DNA of 64,000 nt, taken from NCBI GenBank assembly GCA_016463765.1, contig JAEMQS010000001.1, forward strand, positions 80,538 through 144,537, read 5' to 3'. The notes under the pieces were generated by a model. It saw nothing but the letters and a program-made list of their open reading frames with translations. It searched no databases and had not been told where the DNA came from. This stretch comes from Solirubrobacteraceae bacterium (lineage in GTDB: Bacteria; Actinomycetota; Thermoleophilia; Solirubrobacterales; Solirubrobacteraceae). The translations under genes were made by a program, and so were the position numbers. This document shows positions 24,474-33,678 of the stretch, piece by piece (position 1 is the stretch's first letter; every line of letters starts with the position of its first letter).

Positions 24474-27400
24474 GACCCCGGTGTGAGCACGCCGTCGCGC
24501 AGGCGCGTCGCGGGGTCGAGCAGCGCGGCGGCCTCGGCCTCGCGAGCCCGCAACGGGTCGGTCTCCCCCAGGCGGCGGTCGGCGCGGCGCAGCGGGTCGG
24601 CGTCGCCGAGCATGCGGCGCAGCCGGCGCTGTTCGCCCTCGGCGGCGCGGCGGCCGGCGCGGGCCAGGTAGTCCTCGCGCGCGTCGGGCGGGACGGCGGA
24701 GACGAAGACGTCGGGGTGCGCAAGTGCGATGAGCGCGGAGACGTGCCCGAACCCGAGGCTCGTGATGAGCCCCGCGCGCAGGCGCTGCCCGCGGGCCAGG
24801 CGGATCGGCCAATCGCCGACGGCGAGGTGGCGGCCGGCGGTCACGAGCGGGTTGGGCGACTCGAGGTGGCGGTTCCCCGGGATGACGCCCGTGGCGAGGA
24901 TCTGCGTGAGCCCCGCGACCTGCCACGCCGCGGCCCCGCCCTTGCTGTGGCCGGTCACCGATTTCTGGCTGACGACGAGCAGCGGGTTGCCCGGCGTGCG
25001 TCCGAGCGCATCGGCGAGGCGCTCGTGGAGGTCGGCCTCGTTCGGGTCATTCATCGCCGTCGAGGTGTCGTGCTTGGAGACGACGCCGATGTCGTCGGCG
25101 GTCAGGCCGTGGGCGTGCAGCGCGCGAGCGAGCGGCGACTCGTCGCCCCCCATGCCGGCGGCCAGCGCGCCGAGCCCGGACGCGGGGATCGAGCTGTGGA
25201 TGCCGTCGGCGAAGCTGCCCGCGTAGGCGACGACGGCGTGGACCGGCAGGCCGAGCTCCAGCGCGACGTCGCCCCGGACCGCGAGCATCGACCCGCCGCC
25301 CTGGCTCTCGACGAACCCGGCGCGGCGCCGGTCGCCCGGGCGCGAGGCCTCGTGCGGCGCGATGCCGGCGGCGTCGAGCTCGTCGCTGTCGGCGGTCGCA
25401 TGCATGTCGGCGAAGCCGCGCATGCCCTCGGGCGTGAGGTCGTCGAACCCGCCGGCGAGGACGGCGAGCGCCTTGCCCGCGCGGATCTTGTCGCACGCCT
25501 CCTCCAGGGAGACCGCGGCCGTCGCGCACGCAGCAACGGGGTGCACCATCGGGCCGTACGAGCCGACGTAGCCCTGCACCACGTGTGCGGCGAAGACGTT
25601 GCCGAGCGCCTCCTGCAGGCGGTCGGGCTGGCGCTCGCCGTCGAGCAGGGTGTCGAAGAGCATGCGCCGCAGGCTCAGCATCCCGCCCATACCCGCGCCC
25701 TGGGTGTTCGCCACGAGCGCCGGGTGGACGTGGCCGAGCAGCTCCTCGGGCGTGAGGCCGGCGTGGGCGAACGCGGCGTCCGTGCAGGCGAGGTTGATGA
25801 GCGCGAGGCGATCGGCGGTGGCGAGCAGGTCGCCGGGGACGCCCAGGCGCTCGAGGTCGAGCCCCTCCGGGAGCTGGCCGGCGACCCGCCGGGCGGGCGG
25901 CGCGCTGCGCGGGACGCGGATCTCGCCGCCACGGCGGACGACGTGCCAGGTGCCGGTCTCGCGGTCGTGCGTGATGGTGGTGCCGTCGGGGTCGGCAGCG
26001 GCGAACGCGCGGGCAGCGTCCTCGTCGGGAACCTCGAAGCGCAGCTCGCCGGTCGGGGTCACGGCGGTGAGGACCGGGCGGCCGTCGGCGTCGATCACGC
26101 CGTCGTCGTGCAGCGGGCGCAGGCCGGTGCGGCGGGCGACCTCGTCGCGGTAGCGGGCGGCGAGCTCGTGCTCGGGGACCTCGTCGCCGCTGGCGGTGTC
26201 GACGTAGGTGCCGCGGTAGCCGTCGCGCTCGTGGGTCACGAGACCGCAGAGCCACGCCAGCTCGCCGATCGACGCGGCGCTCGGGGTGGCGGTCTCCAGC
26301 TCGAAGCGGGTGCGGGTGGTGCCGGCGGGGCCGAGTTCGCCGAGGCCGACGAGGACGACCATGTCGGCGGGGTTCAGCGGAGCCGTCGTGCCTTCGCCGA
26401 CGGTGCGCGCGTAGGCGGTGGTGTCGGTGTCCGGTGCCGGGAGGGCGGGGACGGTGTCAGGCGTGGCCGCGGGTCCCGTGATCTGCTCGCGCAGCGCGTC
26501 GGCCGCGGCGGCGGTCTCGGCCTCGGCGCGCAGCTCGTCGGCCAGCGGCTGGATGGCGCCGCGGAGGTCGTCGACGTCGCCGAACCCACCGGTGAGGTCG
26601 ACCTCCGTTGGCGCGTGCGCGACGGCGTCGAGCAGGTGGCGCGCCATCTCCTGCGCGCTGAACGTCGTGATGCCCAGGCGCTCCTGCACCGGACCGGCGA
26701 CGGCGTCGTTCATCCCCATCAGCCCGGTGCCCCGCACCCATCCGATCCGCGCGGCGACCGGCGCGATGCCGCGGCCCCAGGTGTCGTGCTCGCTCACGCA
26801 ACGGCGAAGCAGGACCTCGAGCGCGGCCTTGGTCTCGCCGTACGGGCCGTCGCCGCCGAAGGCGCCGTGGTTCGGGCTGAGCGGCAGCAGCGCGGTGACC
26901 GGGTCGCGGCCCAGGCGCGCGGCGTCGCGGCCGAGTGCGGCGACGAGGCGCTCGACGCCGAGGAGCTGAAGGCGCAGCGCAGACTCGCCCGTCGCGCCCG
27001 CGTCGGTGGCGTCACCGACGGTGGTGGTCGCAGCGAACGGGGCGACGAGGGTCGGTGGCGCGTGCTCGGCGACCCACGCGACGAGGACGTCGATGTCGGC
27101 GAACGACGCGAGGTTGGCCGGCAGGACGTGCAGCGCGGCGCCGGGGGCGGCGTGGTCGCGGTAGAGGGTGCGATGGAACGCGCGGCGCTCGGGGGTCTCG
27201 GTGGAGGTGGTGACGACGACGGTGGCGCCGTCGCGCAGCAGCTCGGCGGTGAGGGCGGCGCCGATGGAGCCGGGGCTGACGCCGGTGACGAGGGCGGTGT
27301 GGCGCTTTTGTCCGCCTATGGCTGACGTTTGCGCCACAGCGATCGCGGCGAGGTCGTCGCGGCCGGTCCGGGCGGCGAGCCAGCGTGCTGTGTCAGCCAC

Positions 27401-30400
27401 GCGCTGGTCGGCGGCGAACGGCGCAAGCCGCGCCAGTTCGGCCTCGTCGACGTCGCCGTCCAGGGCGCGGTGCGCCCACGCCACGAGGTCCCACCGCGCG
27501 AACGCGGCGGCCCCGTCGAAGACGACATGCCGGCGTACGTCGAAGCGCGGGGCGACCTCGGTGGCTCGCGCAACACCCAGCTCGGCGTCGAGGACGGCGA
27601 GTCGCTCGCGCTCGGGGTCGACCTCCGCCGGTGCGGCCCCCTCCTCCGGGAACGGGCGGCCCAGGCCGTCGGCCACGGTGCGCATCCCGTCGAGCAGCGC
27701 GTCCTCGATGCGGCCGGTCACCGCAGGGTCCACGGCCGTGGCCGCCTCGGGCGCCACCGCCCGCTGCGCCGCGAACCCGTGCGCCGCCGCGGCCAGCTCC
27801 ACCGCGCGATCGACGACCTCCAGCCCCTCGCCAGCCAACCGCCCGAGCGCGCCGCCGCGCGCCGACGGCCCCTCGCGGCTCTCCAGGGCCATCGTCGCGA
27901 GGACGTGGTCGCGCAGGCCGTCACCCAGCCCCCACGACGCGGTCAGGTGCGCGACCGCCTCGGCCCGCGAGACCCGTGCCGCGCCCAGCGCCCGTGCAAC
28001 CCCGGTGTCGACCGTCACCCGCAGGTAGTCTCCCGGGAACCGGTACCGCGCGCCCTGCTCGCGCAGCTGCTCGACGAGGGTGCCGAGCGGCTGGTCGATC
28101 GCGCCCTCGGTGCCCGACAGGCCGAACTCCCGCCCGAGGTCGATGAGCACCTGGTTGCGGCGTGATGACACGCCCTGGAAGAGCTCGTCGATGGTCTCGT
28201 CCTCGCGCAGCTGATCGACCCGCACGCGGGCCTGGACGGCGAGGACGAGCCGTAGCGCGGTGCCGGCGTCGAGCGTGTGGTCGGCGACCGGAACGGCGGC
28301 CGCCGACACGACGGGCGCGGCCACGGGGGTCGCGGCTTCCTCGTCTTCTTCCTCCGCGGCCGTGACCGGCTCGTCGGCCCACAGCACGGCGTCCCGGTCG
28401 CGCTCGGCGTGCAGCAGCGCCGGACCACCGTCGGAGAACGTCATCGCCGCGAGCCCGGTCAGCACCGCCGCGCGCGCCGGCCCGACCTCGACGAACCGCG
28501 CCACGTCCGCCAGCGCGGCCTGGGTCTCGACCCAGCGCACGGGCGCGGCGAGCTGCGCGGCGAGCAGCTCGATGACGAGCCCGCGCGGGTCGTCGGGCGC
28601 GGCGCGGCCGGTGACGTCGGTGACCGCGCGCCGGAAGTCGTCGCCGAGCGCGAACGGGCGGCCGACGAGGTTCGGCACCCACCGCGCGAGCAGCGCAGGA
28701 TCGACCTCTCCCACCCGCGCCTCCAGCTCCCCGCGCAGGTCCTCGACCGCAGGCGCGAGGACCGACGAGTGGAACGGCACGTCGATCCCGGGCACCAGCC
28801 GCACCGCGCGCTCGCCGAGCCGTGCGGTCAGCGCCGTGACCGCGTCCTCGGTGCCGGCGCACGCGTACTGGCGCCCGCGCGCGTTGTGGTTGACGACCTC
28901 GAGCCCGGCCTCGGCGACGGCCTCCAGCGCACCCTCCGCGCGCGAGGGGTCGACGACGCACAGCCGATACGGCGAACGCCCGTCGGCGTCGCGCGGCACG
29001 TGGCGCTGCATCGCCAGTCCGCGGGCGTGGACGAGGTCGAGCGCGTCCTCGAGTTCCAGCACCCCGAGCGCGACGAGCGCGCTGAACTCCCCCACGCTGT
29101 GCCCGCCGACCCACGCGTCGGCGGGCAGCGCGCCATCGCGCTCCAGCTCGGCGACCTGCGCGGCGGCCAGCGCTACGAGGGCGGGCTGCGTGAACTCGGT
29201 GCGGAACAGCACCCCGGCGGGGTGACGCGCGACGGTCCCATCGGCCAGGCGCAGCTCGCGGGGGTTCTCGTCGACGACGTCGAGCAGCGAGAAGCCGAGC
29301 CGTGCGCGGGTGTGGGCGTCGGCGCGCTCCCAGACCTTCCTGTTGCCCACCGCCCCGAGCCCGACCGCCTGCACGCCCTGCCCCGGGAACACCAGCGCCG
29401 TCGGGGGCGCGGCGACGACGGCGTCGCCGAGCGCCACGGTCTCCTCCCCGCAGACCACCTCGACGTCGACCACCAGCCCACCGTCCTGGCGCGCCGTGCG
29501 GCGGGCGCGCAGCGTGATCGGTGCGCCGAGGGCCAGCGGCGCGGTGAACCGCACGCGCCAGGACCGCAGCCGCGTGGCGTCGCCGTCGCACAGCTCGTCG
29601 ACGACGAACGCACCGGCGCGGGCGGCGGTCCACGCGCCGTGGGTGATCGGGGCGTCGAGGCCCGCCGCGCGGGCGGTGAGGACGCAGCGGTGCAGCGGGT
29701 TGTGGTCGCCGCCGATGCGGGCGAACGCGTCGGCCGTGGGGGGAGTCGCGTCGTCGACCGACGCCAGCACCTGGGACGGGACGGCGTGGCGCGCGGGCCC
29801 CGTGGGGGCCAGGGCCGCGACGAGCGCGTCGACCGGGTGGGGGTCGTCCGGTCCGGCGGTGCGGTCCAGCGCGATCGTGCCGTCAGCGCCCAATGATCCA
29901 GTGGCCCGCAGCACGGCGATCCCATCGCGGTCGATCTCGCGGGTCGTCGTCGCGCGCAGGCGCACGGTCGTCCCTGCGGCCGGCGGCGTCACCCAGTCCT
30001 GCTCGCCCAGGACGCGGGCGGTGGCTGCGTCGATCGTCAGCTCGACGTCGTGCTCGGCGGCGGTGCGCAGGGCGTGCACCCCGAGCGGCGCCGTCCGCCG
30101 GATCGCCAGCTCCGCGCGCACCCGTGCGAGCTCGCCGCGCGCGCAGGTCAGCACGGCCTCGCAGGTGACGACCGTCGGAGCGTCGTCGGGGTCCTCGACC
30201 CGGACCACGCGCACCGCGGTCGTCCCCTCCTCCCCGGCCCGCGGCGGCCACGCCGGGCCGGGCGTGATCTCGTGGCCGGAATGCACGAGCTCGCCGAACG
30301 CGGCCGCGAACTCGCCGCCGCCCAGCAGGGAGGCCAGCGCAGGCCACGCCAGGCTGAACGCGAGGTCGTGCGGCACGCCGCGGTGGCGGGCACCGGTCGC

Positions 30401-33400
30401 GGCGCGGTAGGCGTCGACCCACGTGGCGTCAACGGTCCAGGCGCTGTTCGTGGACGCGCCGATCGCCGCGCGCACGTACGCGGCGCGCGCGCCGTCACCA
30501 TCGCGCTCGAGGAACGTGCCCGGCCGCCCGAGCGGCGTGTACCGAAGCTCCAGCACGTCGGGGTCGTGGCGGTCGACCCGCGGGGTCTCGACGCGCACCA
30601 CGACGTCGTCGCCGTCTGCGCGGACCACCACGGCCTCGCCATCACCGCCGCGCGGCTCGACCTCCAAGCCGCACAGCACGCCGTCGTCGTCGCGCTCGCG
30701 CGAGAGCTGGTCACCCGGCCGCACGAGCCGCCACAGCGGGTTGGGCCGCGCGTCGCCGTCGTCGGTCACCACGGAGGGCGCCACGAGCAGCGCGGCGAGC
30801 GGCCCGTGCTCCCCGGCCGCGATCCCCCGCAGCGGTTCGGGCGCTACGCCGCCGTCGGTCAGGCGGTCGCGGCGGGTCACCGGCACGCCGCCGGCGAGCA
30901 GCGCGTCGAGCGCCGCCGTCTCGAACCGGCCGAGCAGGTCGGCCACGGGCTCGTCGGCACGCTCGATCCCGCGCACGCCCTCCGGGCCCGGAATCACGAT
31001 GACGGCGTCGGCGGGCTGGCGGTCGTCCTGGGCCTGCCAGAGCGCGTCGGCCATGTACCACCTGCGGACCTCGCGGTCGACGACGGGCACGAATGGCACC
31101 GGCTTGCCCGGCCGGTCGCACACCTCGAGGAGGAACTGTGCGTCGGCGGGGTGCAACAGGGTGGTGGTCGCCGACGGGTACCGCGCGACGAACGCCGTGA
31201 GGGCGGCGGCGGGGTCGTCGAGGTCGGTCATGGGCGGCACGACCTCGCCCTCGTCGATCTGGTCGAGCCGCGCCGCGAACCGGCGGTGGAGCGCGAGCGC
31301 GCGAGCACGCCAGTCGACGTGCCCCCACGCACCGTCGTCGTACCGGCCGTGACGCCCCGTCGCGGCAAGCTCGGCGAAGCGCTCCAGCACCGCCGCGTAC
31401 GTCATGCCGAGCAGGTCCCCGAAGTACGGCTTGGCCGTGCCGGTCAGCGCGTCGATGATCTCGTCGCGGCGCGAGGCGACGGCTTCATCGTCGCCGGCCA
31501 CCTCCTCGAGCATGATCCCCACGCGCGCGGCGTGGTTGTCGAGCAGGTGGATGTCGGCGTTGAGGTTCGACCGCGCCGACGTCACGCCGCCCGCGCTGCC
31601 GCGCCGCGCGACCCAGTCGTCGCTGCCGCCGGCCGCCACGAGCGCGGCCTTGACCTGCGGCGACGCCGTCGCCTCCGCGCACGCCATCGTCACCGAGCCC
31701 AGCAGCACGCCGTCGACGGGCATGTCCGGCTCGCCGTGCGCGCGGGCCCACGCGCCGGTGAGCAGCGCGGTCGCGCGCTCGGGCGTGGCGATGCCGCCGC
31801 CGACGCACAGGAGCACGTTCAGGCGGCGGCGCAGGTCGTGGTAGGTGTCGAGCAGCAGCTCGTCGAGGTCCTCCCACGAGTGGTGGCCGCCGGCCTTCCC
31901 GCCCTCGAGGTGCACGGTGATCGTGTGGTACGGCGCAGCGTCGGCGAGGTCGAGGAGCTGACGGACCTGATCGGCGGTCCCGGGCTTGAACGCGTTGCGG
32001 ACCATGCCGTGCGCGGCGAGGCGGTCGAGCAGCCGGATGGCCTCGTCGACGTCCGGGATGCCCGCCGAGATTGTCAGGCCGGAGAGCGGCGCGCCGGCCG
32101 CCCGCGCGGCGAGCACGAGGTCGTCGCGCGAGACGTGCAGGTCCCACAGGTGGCGGTCGAGCAGCAGGGTGTTGAACGCGACCTCCGCGCCGGGCTCCAG
32201 CAGCTCGCGAAGCTCTTCCATCCGCCGGGCGAACGTCGTGGCGTCGGCCTGGCCGGCGCCCGCCAGCTCGGCGGTGAACCCGGCGTTCGCGGCGGCGGCG
32301 ACGATGCCCGCGTCGGACGTCGTCGGCGTCATCCCGGGCAGGATCACGGGTGGCTGGCCGGTGGCGCGGACGTAGCGGTTGTCCAGCCGCCGGGTCCCGT
32401 CGGGCAGTTCCACGACGGTGGGGGCGAAGTCGGCGTACCGCACGTCCGGGTCGACAGGCGCGGCCCCGGGCGTCGCCAGGCGGCGACGTCCCTCGGGCGA
32501 GGCCAGCGCGAGCACACCGATGCCGCGCCCGCGCACGTTGCGGGCGGTCAGCTGCGCGACGTCCGTGCCCGGGCCGGCGTCGAGAATCCACGCCGCGCCG
32601 CGGTCGGCCAGCGCGCGGGTCACACGGTCCCAGCGCACCGGCCGCGAGACGTGGCCGTCGGCCAGCGCGGCGGCGAGATCCGGGGTGGCACGCAGGTCGT
32701 CGCCGGTCGACGGGTCGAGGACGGGAACGGCGAGCGCGTCGGGGGTGGGCAGGTCCCCCTCGCGGCGCAGCCAGTCGGCGTACGCGGCGGCGAGGTCGTC
32801 CCGGCCCGGAAGGTGGAAGGGCACGTCGACGCGCAGGGCGTTCCAGGTGAAGCGCAGCGGCGCGCCACCACGCCGGCCCGCGCGGCGGTCGGCCTCCTCG
32901 GCGGCAGCGGTCCGGTCGAGGCGCTCGCGCAGGCGCGACAGCGCAGCGGGGTCGCCGCTGACGACGAGGCGGTCGGGCGCGTTGACCAGGGCGATCGCGA
33001 CGTCGTCGTCGAGCAACGGCGCCAGCCGGTCGGCCCGGATGCCCGCGATCGCGGCCATCGGCGTGCGCGGCTCCTCGTCCCCCGACGGCGCCACGTACGC
33101 CCGCGCGCGAGCGCTGAACAGCCCCTGGGCGGCCGCGACGCGCAGCCATCGTTCCAGCGCGTCGTCGCCGGGATCGAGGTCGGGCGCCTCGGCGACCATG
33201 AGGGCCGCGAGCACGCCCTGCGAGTGGCCGGCGAGCGCGACCAGGCCACCACCGGGCACGAAGCCGTCGGCACGCAGGGTGCGCCACAGCAACGCCTGGC
33301 CGAGCAGGATGAGCGGGTGGGAGACCGCGGCCGAGCGCAGGTAGTCGGCCCCGGGCGCGCGCTCGGGGTCGTCGACCCACCTCGCGACGTCGAGGCCGTG

Positions 33401-33652
33401 GCGCAGCACCCCGGCGTCGGCGACGTCCGCTCGGAACGCCCAGTCCTCCAGGACGTCGGCCGCGAGGATGAGCGCCGGGCGCAGCGCGGGCCGGTCGCGC
33501 ACGAGCGCAGCCAGTTCCGTGAGCGGGTCGGCGCCCTGTCCCGCGAAGGTGAGCGCGGCGCGGGTCTCGCCGGTGGCGATGAGGGTCTGCAGCGCCGCCG
33601 GTGACATGGATGTCAAGCGAGCTTGCGTTTCTGTGACGGGTACGCTGGCCAC
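24470..33652 (-). CDS. fas: Type I fatty acid synthase, single chain of 3060 aa
   Basis: Domains in the actinobacterial/fungal order: acetyltransferase (GHSQG, about residue 145); FMN enoyl reductase (PPVILPGMTPTTSDAG, ~434); dehydratase/MaoC part (RIGGDHNPLHR, ~1310); malonyl/palmitoyl transferase (FPGQGVQ ~1420, GHSVGEFSALVALG ~1517); ACP with the phosphopantetheine region FQGVSSRRNQVL (~1827); ketoreductase (TALVTGVSPGSIG ~2120, Y-x3-K in PYGETKAALE ~2268); ketosynthase (Cys in VAACATAAVSLEEA ~2705, KHDTSTAMNDPNE ~2860, GHSKGGAAAW ~2900). All catalytic motifs look intact. Length is close to mycobacterial FAS-I. The start GTG 33652 lies 8 bases after a TANNNT element (TAGCCT); ATG 33607 is the alternative. 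The gene sits between siderophore biosynthesis and uptake, and its promoter carries an iron box and motif A. Confidence 0.95.
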   Translation of the reverse strand: MASVPVTETQARLTSMSPAALQTLIATGETRAALTFAGQGADPLTELAALVRDRPALRPALILAADVLEDWAFRADVADAGVLRHGLDVARWVDDPERAPGADYLRSAAVSHPLILLGQALLWRTLRADGFVPGGGLVALAGHSQGVLAALMVAEAPDLDPGDDALERWLRVAAAQGLFSARARAYVAPSGDEEPRTPMAAIAGIRADRLAPLLDDDVAIALVNAPDRLVVSGDPAALSRLRERLDRTAAAEEADRRAGRRGGAPLRFTWNALRVDVPFHLPGRDDLAAAYADWLRREGDLPTPDALAVPVLDPSTGDDLRATPDLAAALADGHVSRPVRWDRVTRALADRGAAWILDAGPGTDVAQLTARNVRGRGIGVLALASPEGRRRLATPGAAPVDPDVRYADFAPTVVELPDGTRRLDNRYVRATGQPPVILPGMTPTTSDAGIVAAAANAGFTAELAGAGQADATTFARRMEELRELLEPGAEVAFNTLLLDRHLWDLHVSRDDLVLAARAAGAPLSGLTISAGIPDVDEAIRLLDRLAAHGMVRNAFKPGTADQVRQLLDLADAAPYHTITVHLEGGKAGGHHSWEDLDELLLDTYHDLRRRLNVLLCVGGGIATPERATALLTGAWARAHGEPDMPVDGVLLGSVTMACAEATASPQVKAALVAAGGSDDWVARRGSAGGVTSARSNLNADIHLLDNHAARVGIMLEEVAGDDEAVASRRDEIIDALTGTAKPYFGDLLGMTYAAVLERFAELAATGRHGRYDDGAWGHVDWRARALALHRRFAARLDQIDEGEVVPPMTDLDDPAAALTAFVARYPSATTTLLHPADAQFLLEVCDRPGKPVPFVPVVDREVRRWYMADALWQAQDDRQPADAVIVIPGPEGVRGIERADEPVADLLGRFETAALDALLAGGVPVTRRDRLTDGGVAPEPLRGIAAGEHGPLAALLVAPSVVTDDGDARPNPLWRLVRPGDQLSRERDDDGVLCGLEVEPRGGDGEAVVVRADGDDVVVRVETPRVDRHDPDVLELRYTPLGRPGTFLERDGDGARAAYVRAAIGASTNSAWTVDATWVDAYRAATGARHRGVPHDLAFSLAWPALASLLGGGEFAAAFGELVHSGHEITPGPAWPPRAGEEGTTAVRVVRVEDPDDAPTVVTCEAVLTCARGELARVRAELAIRRTAPLGVHALRTAAEHDVELTIDAATARVLGEQDWVTPPAAGTTVRLRATTTREIDRDGIAVLRATGSLGADGTIALDRTAGPDDPHPVDALVAALAPTGPARHAVPSQVLASVDDATPPTADAFARIGGDHNPLHRCVLTARAAGLDAPITHGAWTAARAGAFVVDELCDGDATRLRSWRVRFTAPLALGAPITLRARRTARQDGGLVVDVEVVCGEETVALGDAVVAAPPTALVFPGQGVQAVGLGAVGNRKVWERADAHTRARLGFSLLDVVDENPRELRLADGTVARHPAGVLFRTEFTQPALVALAAAQVAELERDGALPADAWVGGHSVGEFSALVALGVLELEDALDLVHARGLAMQRHVPRDADGRSPYRLCVVDPSRAEGALEAVAEAGLEVVNHNARGRQYACAGTEDAVTALTARLGERAVRLVPGIDVPFHSSVLAPAVEDLRGELEARVGEVDPALLARWVPNLVGRPFALGDDFRRAVTDVTGRAAPDDPRGLVIELLAAQLAAPVRWVETQAALADVARFVEVGPARAAVLTGLAAMTFSDGGPALLHAERDRDAVLWADEPVTAAEEEDEEAATPVAAPVVSAAAVPVADHTLDAGTALRLVLAVQARVRVDQLREDETIDELFQGVSSRRNQVLIDLGREFGLSGTEGAIDQPLGTLVEQLREQGARYRFPGDYLRVTVDTGVARALGAARVSRAEAVAHLTASWGLGDGLRDHVLATMALESREGPSARGGALGRLAGEGLEVVDRAVELAAAAHGFAAQRAVAPEAATAVDPAVTGRIEDALLDGMRTVADGLGRPFPEEGAAPAEVDPERERLAVLDAELGVARATEVAPRFDVRRHVVFDGAAAFARWDLVAWAHRALDGDVDEAELARLAPFAADQRVADTARWLAARTGRDDLAAIAVAQTSAIGGQKRHTALVTGVSPGSIGAALTAELLRDGATVVVTTSTETPERRAFHRTLYRDHAAPGAALHVLPANLASFADIDVLVAWVAEHAPPTLVAPFAATTTVGDATDAGATGESALRLQLLGVERLVAALGRDAARLGRDPVTALLPLSPNHGAFGGDGPYGETKAALEVLLRRCVSEHDTWGRGIAPVAARIGWVRGTGLMGMNDAVAGPVQERLGITTFSAQEMARHLLDAVAHAPTEVDLTGGFGDVDDLRGAIQPLADELRAEAETAAAADALREQITGPAATPDTVPALPAPDTDTTAYARTVGEGTTAPLNPADMVVLVGLGELGPAGTTRTRFELETATPSAASIGELAWLCGLVTHERDGYRGTYVDTASGDEVPEHELAARYRDEVARRTGLRPLHDDGVIDADGRPVLTAVTPTGELRFEVPDEDAARAFAAADPDGTTITHDRETGTWHVVRRGGEIRVPRSAPPARRVAGQLPEGLDLERLGVPGDLLATADRLALINLACTDAAFAHAGLTPEELLGHVHPALVANTQGAGMGGMLSLRRMLFDTLLDGERQPDRLQEALGNVFAAHVVQGYVGSYGPMVHPVAACATAAVSLEEACDKIRAGKALAVLAGGFDDLTPEGMRGFADMHATADSDELDAAGIAPHEASRPGDRRRAGFVESQGGGSMLAVRGDVALELGLPVHAVVAYAGSFADGIHSSIPASGLGALAAGMGGDESPLARALHAHGLTADDIGVVSKHDTSTAMNDPNEADLHERLADALGRTPGNPLLVVSQKSVTGHSKGGAAAWQVAGLTQILATGVIPGNRHLESPNPLVTAGRHLAVGDWPIRLARGQRLRAGLITSLGFGHVSALIALAHPDVFVSAVPPDAREDYLARAGRRAAEGEQRRLRRMLGDADPLRRADRRLGETDPLRAREAEAAALLDPATRLRDGVLTPGS
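33609..33630. promoter_or_regulatory. Motif A operator at the 5' end of fas
   Basis: On the + strand: GATGTCAAGC, GA, GCTTGCGTTT, 14 of 18 fixed positions with a perfect core CAAGCGAGCTTG. Read on the fas strand it is CGCAAGCTCGCTTGACATC, differing from the rhbA site in only two spacer bases over 19. It is 20-45 bases inside the GTG-started reading frame, or just upstream of the alternative ATG 33607. Confidence 0.5.
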
Positions 33653-33658
33653 GAGCCG

Positions 33659-33674
33659 CTTAGGCTACCCTAAG
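33659..33674. promoter_or_regulatory. DtxR/IdeR-type iron box between fas and the uptake operon
   Basis: CTTAGG-CTAC-CCTAAG is a perfect inverted repeat and fits the IdeR/DtxR core TTAGGYTANSCTAA. It holds the -10 element of both divergent genes: TAGCCT for fas (8 bases before GTG 33652) and TACCCT for the sucrase-ferredoxin gene (7 bases before GTG 33679). A bound repressor would block both promoters. Confidence 0.75.
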
Positions 33675-33678
33675 CCCG

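Noticed and set aside
30050..33604. Long rightward open frame opposite the FAS gene (over 1100 codons)
   Set aside because: It is antisense to conserved FAS domains with intact catalytic motifs. Its translation is Arg/Gly/Val-rich with no recognisable domain, the usual shadow effect in very GC-rich DNA.
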